A stretch of 64,000 nucleotides of DNA from Tragulus kanchil. Lineage: Eukaryota > Chordata > Mammalia > Artiodactyla > Tragulidae. Location: contig JAIOJX010000025.1 in NCBI GenBank assembly GCA_022376925.1, forward strand, positions 95,073,608-95,137,607. The letters are read 5' to 3'. The notes below the pieces were generated by a model. That model saw nothing but the letters and a program-made list of their open reading frames with translations, ran no database searches and had not been told where the DNA came from. Below are positions 34,303 through 46,101 of the stretch, piece after piece. Both the position numbers and the translations under genes were made by a program. How positions within the stretch are numbered: the stretch's first letter is position 1; every line of letters begins with the position of its first letter.

Positions 34303-36533
34303 TTAGGCACATTAGTGAGGTATCCAGCTGAGGGGGAGGGTCACTGGCGCTAGTAATGGAGAGTAGAATGTGAGAAAGTTTCCCAGAAGAGAGAAAAATA
34401 TTTAAACTATGTCTAGAAAGGTAGAGGTGGAAAAATGTAGGTATTACAGGCTGGCTCAGGTCTTACTCATTGGAACCTGTGAATGTTAACTTCTACGGCA
34501 AAGACATTTTGCATATGAGATTAAAATTAAAGATCTTGAGATGGAGATAGTATCCTGGATGACACAAGTGGTTCCTAAATGTTATCCTAAATATCCTTAT
34601 AATAGAAGGAAGAGTGAGATTTGACAACAGAAGAGAAGATGGAAACAGGAAGCTACAGTAATGTATAAAGAAGGGGCCACCAGACAAGGACTGTCCATGG
34701 TCTCCAGAAGCAGGAAAAGGAAAGGAAATTGATTCTTCCCTGGAGCTTCTGGAAGGAACCAGACCTGTTGACACCTTGGTTTTAGCCCAGTGAAACTGAT
34801 TTCAGGTTTTGGTCTCCAGATCCTGAGAGAAATAAGTAGAGTTGCTTTATACCACTAAATTTGTGATAATTTGTTACAGCAACAACAGGAAATTTAATAC
34901 AGGAGGAACCTAGAGAAGGGCATTCCAGGCTAGGGAATAGCATGACAAAGGCTGTTCGAGAACAAGAGTTCTTCAAAATATTACAAGGCACCAGTCTGGC
35001 AGTTTGGCTGCTAAGCACACATGGGAACACACAGGAAGCTCCAGGCATGGACAGAGGCTGGAACCCAAATGACTTTATATTATAACTCACATTAAGGAGT
35101 TTTTCTTCCATCTTGGAAATAAATGAAAATATATTCAGTGATGTAAAGAAGGACCATAGTGAGATCATATTTGCATTTAAGAAAAGTCTTTTCAGTAGGA
35201 AGATGGAAAGTGAATTATTGAAAGGAGGAAGAAAATTCAAAGAAGCAGGAAAGCCCGTTTAGAATGATCATCTTGTCCAGGCAAGGAAAATAAAGTCTTG
35301 ATTGCCAATGGAAATGGAAACGGGCAGGGATTTTGTAAGGTGGGTTAAATGGACTGAGTGACCAACTAGGAAAGGTTGAAAATTTTATTTGGGTGCTATG
35401 GAACAAAGACCTGTCATTAGGCACATTAGTGAGGTATCCAGCTGAGGGGGAGGGTCACTGGCGCTAGTAATGGAGAGTAGAATGTGAGAAAGTTTCCCAG
35501 AAGAGAGAAAAATATTTAAACTATGTCTAGAAAGGTAGAGGTGGAAAAATGTAGGTATTACAGGCTGGCTCAGGTCTTACTCATTGGAACCTGTGAATGT
35601 TAACTTCTACGGCAAAGACATTTTGCATATGAGATTAAAATTAAAGATCTTGAGATGGAGATAGTATCCTGGATGACACAAGTGGTTCCTAAATGTTATC
35701 CTAAATATCCTTATAATAGAAGGAAGAGTGAGATTTGACAACAGAAGAGAAGATGGAAACAGGAAGCTACAGTAATGTATAAAGAAGGGGCCACCAGACA
35801 AGGACTGTCCATGGTCTCCAGAAGCAGGAAAAGGAAAGGAAATTGATTCTTCCCTGGAGCTTCTGGAAGGAACCAGACCTGTTGACACCTTGGTTTTAGC
35901 CCAGTGAAACTGATTTCAGGTTTTGGTCTCCAGATCCTGAGAGAAATAAGTAGAGTTGCTTTATACCACTAAATTTGTGATAATTTGTTACAGCAACAAC
36001 AGGAAATTTAATACAGGAGGAACCTAGAGAAGGGCATTCCAGGCTAGGGAATAGCATGACAAAGGCTGTTCGAGAACAAGAGTTCTTCAAAATATTACAA
36101 GGCACCAGTCTGGCAGTTTGGCTGCTAAGCACACATGGGAACACACAGGAAGCTCCAGGCATGGACAGAGGCTGGAACCCAAATGACTTTATATTATAAC
36201 TCACATTAAGGAGTTTTTCTTCCATCTTGGAAATAAATGAAAATATATTCAGTGATGTAAAGAAGGACCATAGTGAGATCATATTTGCATTTAAGAAAAG
36301 TCTTTTCAGTAGGAAGATGGAAAGTGAATTATTGAAAGGAGGAAGAAAATTCAAAGAAGCAGGAAAGCCCGTTTAGAATGATCATCTTGTCCAGGCAAGG
36401 AAAATAAAGTCTTGATTGCCAATGGAAATGGAAAACGGGCAGGGATTTTTGTAAGGTGGGTTAAATGGACTGAGTGACCAACTAGGAAAGGTTGAAAATT
36501 TTATTTGGGTGCTATGGAACAAAGACCTGTCAT
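34303..36533. repeat. Tandem duplication 12 (2 x ~1.11 kb)
   Basis: Bases 34303-35416 recur at 35417-36533, offset 1114, directly abutting. The copies differ by extra bases in 'ggaaaacgggcagggatttttg' at 36430 against the shorter runs at 35315. Confidence 0.95.
34488..34903 (+). mobile_element. MaLR/ERVL-type LTR, solo and diverged (copy at 35602-36017)
   Basis: Ordered phrases typical of mammalian MaLR LTRs: 'ttaaagatcttgagatggagatagtatcctgg', 'gttgacaccttggttttagcccagtgaaactgatttc', 'ctccagatcctgagag' and 'ttgtgataatttgttacagc', ending 'aatttaataca'. No internal retroviral genes are attached. Old and inactive. The 93- and 152-codon minus-strand open frames across it are chance frames. Confidence 0.6.
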
Positions 36534-37574
36534 AGGTGAGATGGGGAATCCAGGAGGAATCACGTGTGTATAGGCTATGAATGGCAATGATGGGTTAGCT
36601 TCTAGACATGGAATTTGAGGAGCCAGTGGCATATACAAGTACAATTTTAACAAGACAGTTCAGTCAAGAATTTTTAAAAGTCTTTGAAGAAGAAAAGCTC
36701 TCTTTGGGACATGGAGGCGGTGAGGAAAATAGAAATGGACCAAAGATGAGATGGTTGGTAATGCAGACTTGCCTTCAGGCATGGCCTTGTCTTTCTCAGT
36801 ATGTCCAGACATTTCTTGTGGATTACCATCCAGTATATTACTGACTGTAATTCAGATAAAAGTCTCAGTTGACCTACTTCATTTGGTCTCTGCATCTCTT
36901 ACCTTGCTGCTCTCTCATGTGTCTTCATGTCATCTCTTAAGCTATGATCATGCTCCACTCCTACTCAGGATTCTTCTGTAGCTTCTGCACTGAGGCATCC
37001 ACCTACCTTTCAGCCTGCTTACCGCTACTCTCCCTCTATCTCAGCAGATAAAAAAAAATTAAGCCATTGTCTAAAAAGCTTATGAAATGAAAATGAAACT
37101 AACAAAATGAAAATGAGGAAAATGAGCATAAGATTTAAAAGCTGATTTTTAAAAATATTACCATCTTTAATAATAAAATCCATTAATTGTACCAACATTG
37201 ATTTTTGTAATTTGTCTGACCTTGCCCTAGTAGGGAAATGGTAAGGCTCTAATTATATGCAAACTCCAAGCAGAAGTTGTCCATTAACTCCATTTCTTGT
37301 TTAATAACTTTAAAAACAACTTTGTGAACGACTTTTGCATCTATAAGGATATATGCCAGTGTGTACTAAAGATGTTTCAATTGGTAATCAAGTCTAGTTT
37401 TTGTTTCAAATTAAGTATTCTGGGTCATCTTTATCTTTTTAGTTCATTATGTATAGATAGAAATTCTGATTGTTATATAAATTTAAATACTATCATACTT
37501 CTGGTTCTTGAGCTAGAGTGAAAATCATCTTTCTATAGAAGCCTCACTTTGTCTATTGTCATTTTCTTTGTCCT
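36534..37574. other. Mostly unassigned; possible L2 remnant at 36830-37060
   Basis: Within 36830-37060 the order 'aattcagataaaagtctcag', 'cttcatttggtctctgcatct', then C/T-rich phrases suggests a strongly diverged L2 3' part, plus strand. The rest is unassigned. Confidence 0.35.
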
Positions 37575-37585
37575 CATGAGAACTA

Positions 37586-37803
37586 TGTGCTAAGTTGCTT
37601 TAGCTGTGTCCGACTCTGTGTGACCTTGTGGACTGTAGCCTGGCAGGCTCCTCTGTCCACAGGATTCTCCAAGAAAGAATAGTGGCGTGGGTTACCATGT
37701 TTTCCTCCAGGGGATCTTCCTGACCCAAGGACTGAACCTGCATCCCTTATGTCTCCTGAATTGAATGGTATGTTCTTTACCACTAGCACCAACTGGGAAA
37801 CTC
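37586..37803 (-). mobile_element. Bov-tA SINE
   Basis: Minus-strand copy: plus strand reads 'gctaagttgctttagctgtgtccgactctgtg' and ends 'accaactgggaaactcc'. Imperfect target duplication CATGAGAACTA/CACGAGAACTA at 37575 and 37804. Confidence 0.85.
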
Positions 37804-38119
37804 CACGAGAACTAGGGACATAGAAATGCTTTTAAAAGTGAATTATTGGTTCAATTCAAAATTTTAATTATTTGGTTACTTCTCAAGACATGAAAGATTA
37901 AAGTTTAAAAAAAATCTAAGTTACAGTCCCACCATGAAAATACTACTATTTCAGCACTTAAAATCACCATGGAATATCTAAAACAGGATTTTAATTACCA
38001 TTATTCTTTTTTTGACTGTTGGAAATACACTTCTACTTAAAAGTTCTACTTTATTTTCACTCTTTCTCCATTGGAATCCATGTTTGCCTCCTTTGTTTTT
38101 TAAAAGTATTTTGTGTAAT

Positions 38120-38262
38120 AGTTATCTTAACATTTATCTTATTTCTTCTTTTAGGGAGATAAATTCCTTAAAGGTAGGCCCATGTCATAGTCAACTTTGC
38201 ACTCTATATACACAGAGTAGCTACATACAGCTGCTTTTAATAAATATTTGTTGAACTCAACT
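38120..38262 (+). mobile_element. Possible L2 3' end
   Basis: 'gggagataaattccttaaaggtaggccc', then 'tttaataaatatttgttgaactcaa', matches the terminal L2 pattern. Diverged and short. Confidence 0.45.
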
Positions 38263-38358
38263 ATTTGCCATTATTCTTCCTCATAGTAGAGCTGACTTCA
38301 CATTTCTAGGTGCCTTACTGTACTTTGTCATCATAAACAGATGCAGAAATCATTTGGA

Positions 38359-38693
38359 GGGCTTCCCCTAGTGGTCCAGTGGGTAAGGACACCGCCTTGC
38401 AGTGCAAGGGGCGCCGGTTCGAGCCCTGGCCTGGGAAGATCCCTTGTGCCGCGGAGCGGCTGGACTGATGTATCCAATTACCGAGCCGGAGCTCTGGAGT
38501 GCATGCGCCCAGAGCCGGTGCTCTGCGACGACAGACGCCACCGCGATGGGAGGCCCACGCGGGCCAAAGAACAAAGACGGGATAAAAATAGAGAAATGAA
38601 AGACCAATAGAAGTGACCCGCCCGCTCCCCTCCCTCCCCAAACCGACCCCCGCCCAAAATAAATAAATAAATAAATCTTTAAAAAAAAAAAAA
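38359..38693 (+). mobile_element. tRNA-Glu-derived SINE, long form, best full-length example
   Basis: 335 bp, plus strand. The A box (TGGTCCAGTGG) and B box (GGTTCGAGCCC) are intact. The body has 'ccgcggagcggctggac' and 'ccggagctctggag'. The 3' extension has 'cccgctcccctccctcccc' and 'aaataaataaataaatc', followed by an A tail. Perfect 14-bp target duplication AGAAATCATTTGGA at 38345-38358 and 38694-38707. CpGs are well kept, so it is young. Confidence 0.95.
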
Positions 38694-38916
38694 AGAAATC
38701 ATTTGGATATAAAGGTACAGGTCATGCTAAAAGAAATTCTAGTTTTGTGCTGTTCTAATGTTCCTTTATTAATTTTCCAGTGTTGTCAGGATCTTTTAAA
38801 AGTGATGGACATTTCCACAAACATTAAAAAAAAAGTTGAACCGAAGAGTTTGTTATCAATTGCTTCAAGACTCTTCTTCATGAACAGTGTAGAAAAATTA
38901 TAGTTGTAGAATTTTT

Positions 38917-38928
38917 AGATTGACTTTT
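38917..38928. repeat. 3'-side target-site duplication of the full-length L1
   Basis: AGATTGACTTTT here and identically at 51590-51601 bound the L1. On the plus strand this side carries the T run that is the element's A tail. Confidence 0.85.
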
Positions 38929-39244
38929 TTTTCTTTATTTTAAAGATTTTGCAGAGTTTTGTTGTTCACCGACGTGTATGTTCCCAGATCATTCATATGC
39001 ATATCCCTGGTCCTCCACCACCACCCAGTTCCCCCCGTCCCACCCCTCCGGACCATTGCCGCAAGTGATTGCAGGCACTCCTATTCCCTTAGCACAATGA
39101 CAATAGCTATCTTTTCCACACATGCCAGTATAGGTTTCGATGTTACTTCCTCTATGCCTCCCTCTCACTGTTTGTTCCCCACAATGTCCTTATGTCTATT
39201 CACTGTCTGTTTTTCCATGAGTTCACTGTGTGTGTTATCATGAC

Positions 39245-41460
39245 CATCTTACTAGTTCTATATATATGAGTTAGTATACTGTACTTGTCTTTCTCTTTTT
39301 GACTTACTTCACTTTTTATGATAGGTTCTAGAGCTAGCCGCCTCATTAGGACTGAGTCTTCTGCATTTCTTCTAACAGCTGAGTAGTAGTCCATTGTATA
39401 TATGTACCAGAGCTTCTGTATCCATTCATTTGTCGATGGACATCTAGGTTGTTTCCATGTTCTGGCTATTGTATAGAGAGCTGCAATGAACATTGGGGTA
39501 CAGGTGCCTCTTTCAGTTTTGATTTCATCAGGATATAGGCCTAATAGTGGGATTGCTGGGTCATAGGGTGCTTCTATTTTTAGTTTTTTAAGGAATCTCC
39601 ATACTGTCTTCCATAGAGGCTGTATCAATTTACATTCCCACCAGCAATGCAAGAGGGTTCCCTTTTCTCTGCACCCTCTCCAGCATTTATTGTCTGTCGA
39701 TTTATTGATGATGGCCATTCTGACCGGTGTGAGGTGGTATCTCATTGTGGTTTTAATTAGCATTTCTCTAATAATAAGCGAGGTTGAGCATCGTTTCATG
39801 TGCTTTTGGGCCATCTGTATGTCCTCTTTGGAGAGGCATCTCTTTAGATCTTTTTCCCATTTTTTTTAAAAGATTTATTTATTTATTTTGGGTGGGGATT
39901 GGGTTGGGGAGGGAGGGGAGTGGGCGGGCCACTTCCATTGGTCCTTCTCTATTTTCATCCATCTTTGTTCCCTGGCCCGTGTGGGCCTCCCATCGTGGTG
40001 GTGTCCGTTGTTGCAGAGCGCCGGCTCTGGGCGCATGCGCTCCAGAGCTGCGGCTCGGCAATTGGACACATCGGCCCAGCCGCTCCGTGGCATGTGGGAT
40101 CCTCCCAGGCCAAGGATCGAACCGGCGCCCCCCGCACTGCAAGGCGGTGTCCCTACCCACTGGACCACCAGGGGAAGCCCTTTTTCCCATTTTTTGATTG
40201 GGTTGTTCGTTTTTCCTGTGCTGAGTTGTCTGAGTTGCTTGTAGATTTTGGAGATTAATCCTTTGTCTGTTATTTCATTTGCTATGATTTTCTCCCACTC
40301 TGTGGGGTGTCTGTTCAGCTCTTTTGTAATTTTCGTAAAAACCCCCCCTTTTTTTGTCCACTGAGTTATGTGCATCTTACTAGTTCTATATATATGAGTT
40401 AGTATACTGTACTTGTCTTTCTCTTTTTGACTTACTTCACTTTTTATGATAGGTTCTAGAGCTAGCCGCCTCATTAGGACTGAGTCTTCTGCATTTCTTC
40501 TAACAGCTGAGTAGTAGTCCATTGTATATATGTACCAGAGCTTCTGTATCCATTCATTTGTCGATGGACATCTAGGTTGTTTCCATGTTCTGGCTATTGT
40601 ATAGAGAGCTGCAATGAACATTGGGGTACAGGTGCCTCTTTCAGTTTTGATTTCATCAGGATATAGGCCTAATAGTGGGATTGCTGGGTCATAGGGTGCT
40701 TCTATTTTTAGTTTTTTAAGGAATCTCCATACTGTCTTCCATAGAGGCTGTATCAATTTACATTCCCACCAGCAATGCAAGAGGGTTCTCTTTTCTCTGC
40801 ACCCTCTCCAGCATTTATTGTCTGTCGATTTATTGATGATGGCCATTCTGACCGGTGTGAGGTGGTATCTCATTGTGGTTTTAATTAGCATTTCTCTAAT
40901 AATAAGCGAGGTTGAGCATCGTTTCATGTGCTTTTGGGCCATCTGTATGTCCTCTTTGGAGAGGCATCTCTTTAGATCTTTTTCCCATTTTTTTTAAAAG
41001 ATTTATTTATTTATTTTGGGTGGGGATTGGGTTGGGGAGGGAGGGGAGTGGGCGGGCCACTTCCATTGGTCCTTCTCTATTTTCATCCATCTTTGTTCCC
41101 TGGCCCGTGTGGGCCTCCCATCGTGGTGGTGTCCGTTGTTGCAGAGCGCCGGCTCTGGGCGCATGCGCTCCAGAGCTGCGGCTCGGCAATTGGACACATC
41201 GGCCCAGCCGCTCCGTGGCATGTGGGATCCTCCCAGGCCAAGGATCGAACCGGCGCCCCCCGCACTGCAAGGCGGTGTCCCTACCCACTGGACCACCAGG
41301 GGAAGCCCTTTTTCCCATTTTTTGATTGGGTTGTTCATTTTTCCGGTGTTAAGTTGTCTGAGTTGCTTGTAGATTTTGGAGATTAATCCTTTGTCTGTTA
41401 TTTCATTTGCTATGATTTTCTCCCACTCTGTGGGGTGTCTGTTCAGCTCTTTTGTAATTT
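39245..41460. repeat. Tandem duplication 13 (2 x 1088 bp) in L1 3' part
   Basis: Bases 39245-40332 recur at 40373-41460, offset 1128, each with the same SINE. The 40-base spacer (40333-40372) has runs of A, C and T unlike L1 sequence. One substitution separates the copies at 'gggttcccttttc' and 'gggttctcttttc'. Confidence 0.95.
39867..40180 (-). mobile_element. tRNA-Glu-derived SINE, long form, in L1 ORF2 (copy at 40995-41308)
   Basis: Full-length SINE inserted in the C-terminal coding part of L1 ORF2, same strand as the L1. Target duplication TTTTTCCCATTTTTT at 39851 and 40181. Reading frames run from L1 into this SINE without a stop (for example 40942 down to 39875), giving chimeric open frames with no expected function. 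Confidence 0.92.
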
Positions 41461-43516
41461 CTTTTGCTGTACAAAAGCTTTTAAGTTTCATTCGGTCCCA
41501 CATGTTCATTTTTCTTTTCAGTTCCGCTATTCTAGTAGGTGGATCAGAGAAGATCTTGCTTTGATTGATGTCCTTGAGGGTTTTGCCTATATTCTCCTCT
41601 AAGAGTTTGATGGTTTCTGGTCTTATATTTAGATCTTTAATCCATTTTGAGTTGATCTTTGTGGATGGTGTCAGGGTATGTTCCAATTTCATGTTTTTGC
41701 ATGTAGCTGTCCAATTTTCCCAGCACCACTTGTTGAAGAGGCTGTCTTTGTCTCATTTTATCGTTTCGCATCCTTTGTCGAAAATAAGGTATCCATAGGT
41801 GCGTGGGTTTATCTCTGGGTTCTCGATCTTGTTCCATTGGTCTATAGTTCTGTTTTTGTGCCAGTACCATACTGTCTCGATGACTGTTGCTTTGTAGTAG
41901 AGTCTGAAGTTAGGGAGGCTGATCCCTCCAGCTACATTTTTCTTTCTCAGGATTGCTTTGGCTATTCCAGGCCTTTTGTGTTTCCATATGAACTGTGTGA
42001 TTGTTTGGTCTAGTTCTGTGAAAAATGTCAATGGTAGTTGGATAGGTATTGCATTGAATCTGTAGATGATATTTGGTAGTATGGTCATTTTCACAATATT
42101 GATTCTTCCGATCCAGGAACATGGAATATCTCTTCATCTGTTTAAGTCATCTTTAATGTCTCTCATGAGTGTCTTATAATTTTCTGTGTACAGTTCTTTT
42201 ATTTCTTTGGGTAGGTTTATTCCTAGTTATTTGATTCTTTTGGTTGCAATGGTGAAGGGGATTGCCTCTTTGATTTCGTTTTCTCATTTTTCATTGTTTG
42301 TGTATAGGAATGCCAGTGATTTCTGTGTGTTGATTTTGTATCCTGCGACATTGCTGAGTTCATTGATTAGCTCTAGTAGCTTTGTAATAGTGTCTTTGGG
42401 ATTTTCTATGTATAATATCATGTCGTCTGCAAAAGAGTATCCTGCGACATTGCTGAGTTCATTGATTAGCTCTGACTTTGTCAGTTGTTTCATTTGCTAT
42501 GCTTCTCTCCCATTCTGTGGGGTGTCTGTTCAGCTTTTTTGTAATTTCTTTTGCTGTACAAAAGCTTTGAAGTTTCATGAGGTCCCACATGTTCATTTTT
42601 CTTTTCAGTTCCGCTATTCTAGTAGGTGGATCAGAGAAGATCTTGCTTTGATTGATGTCCTTGAGTGTTTTGCCTATATTCTCCTCTAAGAGTTTGATGG
42701 TTTCTGGTCTTATATTTAATCCATTTTGAGTTGATCTTAGTGTATGGTGTCAAGGAATGTTCCAATTTCATGTTTTTGCATGTAGCTGTCCAATTTTCCC
42801 AGCACCACTTGTTGAAGAGGCTGTCTTTGTCTCATTTTATCGTTTCGCATCCTTTGTCGAAAATAAGGTATCCATAGGTGCGTGGGTTTATCTCTGGGTT
42901 CTCGATCTTGTTCCATTGGTCTATAGTTCTGTTTTTGTGCCAGTACCATACTGTCTCGATGACTGTTGCTTTGTAGTAGAGTCTGAAGTTAGGGAGGCTG
43001 ATCCCTCCAGCTACATTTTTCTTTCTCAGGATTGCTTTGGCTATTCCAGGCCTTTTGTGTTTCCATATGAACTGTGTGATTGTTTGGTCTAGTTCTGTGA
43101 AAAATGTCAATGGTAGTTGGATAGGTATTGCATTGAATCTGTAGATGATATTTGGTAGTATGGTCATTTTCACAATATTGATTCTTCCGATCCAGGAACA
43201 TGGAATATCTCTTCATCTGTTTAAGTCATCTTTAATGTCTCTCATGAGTGTCTTATAATTTTCTGTGTACAGTTCTTTTATTTCTTTGGGTAGGTTTATT
43301 CCTAGTTATTTGATTCTTTTGGTTGCAATGGTGAAGGGGATTGCCTCTTTGATTTCGTTTTCTCATTTTTCATTGTTTGTGTATAGGAATGCCAGTGATT
43401 TCTGTGTGTTGATTTTGTATCCTGCGACATTGCTGAGTTCATTGATTAGCTCTAGTAGCTTTGTAATAGTGTCTTTGGGATTTTCTATGTATAATATCAT
43501 GTCGTCTGCAAAAAGA
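41401..43516. repeat. Tandem duplication 14 (2 x ~1.03 kb) in L1 ORF2
   Basis: Bases 41401-42437 recur at 42488-43516, offset 1087 falling to 1079 after small deletions. The spacer 42438-42487 repeats 'cctgcgacattgctgagttc' from 42341, a third partial copy. The first copy ends right after the FADD codons. Confidence 0.95.
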
Positions 43517-43765
43517 GAGAGCTTGACTTCTTCCTTTCCAATCTGGATTCCTTTGATTTCTTTCTCTTCTCTTATTGCCGTTGCTAGAACTTCCAGGACT
43601 ATGTTGAATAGTAGTGGTGAAAGTGGACACCCCTGTCTTGTTCCTGATCTTAGAGGGAATGCTTTCAGTTTTTCACCATTGAGGATAATGTTCGCTGTAG
43701 GCTTCTCATATATGACTTTCACTATGTTGAGATAGGTTCCTTCTATGCCCATTTTCTGAAGAGTT

Positions 43766-46101
43766 TTTATCATAAATGGATGTTGTACTTTGTCGAAGGC
43801 TTTTTCTACATCTATTGAGATGATCATGTGATTTTTGTCTCTCAATTTGTTGATATGGTGTATCACATTGATTGATTTATGGATATTGAAGAATCCTTGC
43901 ATGCCTGGGATGAACCCGACTTGATCATGGTGTATGAGTTTTTTGATGTGTCGTTGAATTCTGTTTGCTAGGATTTTGTTGAGGATCTTGGCATCTAAGT
44001 TCATTAGTGAAATTGGCCTATAGTTTTCCTTTTTTATGTTTCTTTTGCCTGGTTTTGGTATCAGGGTGATGGTGGCCTCGTAGAATGTGTTTGGAAGTTT
44101 TCCTTCCTGTGCAATTTTTGGAAGAGTTTTAGAAGGACACGCATTAGCTCTTCTTTAAATGTTTGGTAGAATTCGGCTGTGAAGCCATCTGGCCCCGGGC
44201 TTTTATTTTTGGGTAGATTTTTAATCACAAATTCGATTTTTGAGCTTGTGATTGGGTTGTTCAAAGTTTCTGTTTCTTCCTGGCTCAGTCTTGGGAGATT
44301 AATCTTCCCCAAGAAATGGTCCATTTCTTCCAGGTTGTCCAGTTTGTTGCCATAGAGTTGCTCATAATAGTCTCTTAGAATCTTTTGGATTTCTGCATTA
44401 TCTGTTGTAATCTCTCCTTTTTCATTTTTGATTTTGTTGATCTGGTTCTTCTCTCTCTTTCTGTTAATGAGTCTGGCCAGTGGCTTGTCAATTTTGTTTA
44501 CCTTTTCAAAGAACCAGCTTTTTGTTTTATTTATCTTTACTATTGTTTCTTTCATTTCTTTCTGATTTATTTCTGCTCTAGTCTTTATAATTTCTCTTCT
44601 TCTGCTGGCTTTGAGATGTCTTTGTTCTTCTTTCTCCAACTGTTTTAAGTGGCGGGTCAGGTCATCTGCTTCTTATTTTCCTAGTTTCTTGAGGTGGGAT
44701 TGTATTGTTATAAATTTTCCTCTTAGAACTGCTTTTGTAGTATCCCATAGGTTTTGCACTGTCGTGTGTTCATTGTCATTTTCTTCGAGGAATTTTTTAA
44801 TTTCTCCTTTGATTTCCTTAGTAATCAGTTGGTTTTTTAAGTATGTGTTATTTAATCTCCATGTGTTTGTGTTTTTAGTGGTTTTATTTCCTGTAGTTGA
44901 TCTCTAGTCTCATTGCATTGTGGTTTTGGAAGTATTAAATTTTATCATAAATGGATGTTGTACTTTGTCGAAGGCTTTTTCTACATCTATTGAGATGATC
45001 ATGTGATTTTTGTCTCTCAATTTGTTGATATGGTGTATCACATTGATTGATTTATGGATATTGAAGAATCCTTGCATGCCTGGGATGAACCCGACTTGAT
45101 CATGGTGTATGAGTTTTTTGATGTGTCGTTGAATTCTGTTTGCTAGGATTTTGTTGAGGATCTTGGCATCTAAGTTCATTAGTGAAATTGGCCTATAGTT
45201 TTCCTTTTTTATGTTTCTTTTGCCTGGTTTTGGTATCAGGGTGATGGTGGCCTCGTAGAATGTGTTTGGAAGTTTTCCTTCCTGTGCAATTTTTGGAAGA
45301 GTTTTAGAAGGACACGCATTAGCTCTTCTTTAAATGTTTGGTAGAATTCGGCTGTGAAGCCATCTGGCCCCGGGCTTTTATTTTTGGGTAGATTTTTAAT
45401 CACAAATTCGATTTCTGAGCTTGTGATTGGGTTGTTCAAAGTTTCTGTTTCTTCCTGGCTCAGTCTTGGGAGATTAATCTTCCCCAAGAAATGGTCCATT
45501 TCTTCCAGGTTGTCCAGTTTGTTGCCATAGAGTTGCTCATAATAGTCTCTTAGAATCTTTTGGATTTCTGCATTATCTGTTGTAATCTCTCCTTTTTCAT
45601 TTTTGATTTTGTTGATCTGGTTCTTCTCTCTCTTTCTGTTAATGAGTCTGGCCAGTGGCTTGTCAATTTTGTTTACCTTTTCAAAGAACCAGCTTTTTGT
45701 TTTATTTATCTTTACTATTGTTTCTTTCATTTCTTTCTGATTTATTTCTGCTCTAGTCTTTATAATTTCTCTTCTTCTGCTGGCTTTGAGATGTCTTTGT
45801 TCTTCTTTCTCCAACTGTTTTAAGTGGCGGGTCAGGTCATCTGCTTCTTATTTTCCTAGTTTCTTGAGGTGGGATTGTATTGTTATAAATTTTCCTCTTA
45901 GAACTGCTTTTGTAGTATCCCATAGGTTTTGCACTGTCGTGTGTTCATTGTCATTTTCTTCGAGGAATTTTTTAATTTCTCCTTTGATTTCCTTAGTAAT
46001 CAGTTGGTTTTTTAAGTATGTGTTATTTAATCTCCATGTGTTTGTGTTTTTAGTGGTTTTATTTCCTGTAGTTGATCTCTAGTCTCATTGCATTGTGGTT
46101 T
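43766..46101. repeat. Tandem duplication 15 (2 x 1161 bp) in L1 ORF2
   Basis: Bases 43766-44926 recur at 44941-46101, offset 1175, with a 14-base spacer. A T/C substitution (44240 against 45415) separates the copies, changing one Lys to Glu in the ORF2 reading. Confidence 0.95.

Noticed and set aside
35896..36354. 152-codon minus-strand open frame (also at 34782-35240)
   Set aside because: It overlaps a MaLR LTR and its flank, is duplicated exactly by duplication 12, and has no recognisable motif.
38359..38430. tRNA gene candidates at SINE heads
   Set aside because: A and B boxes are present, but the cloverleaf is incomplete and the sequence continues into SINE body with target duplications; retroposon promoters, not tRNAs.
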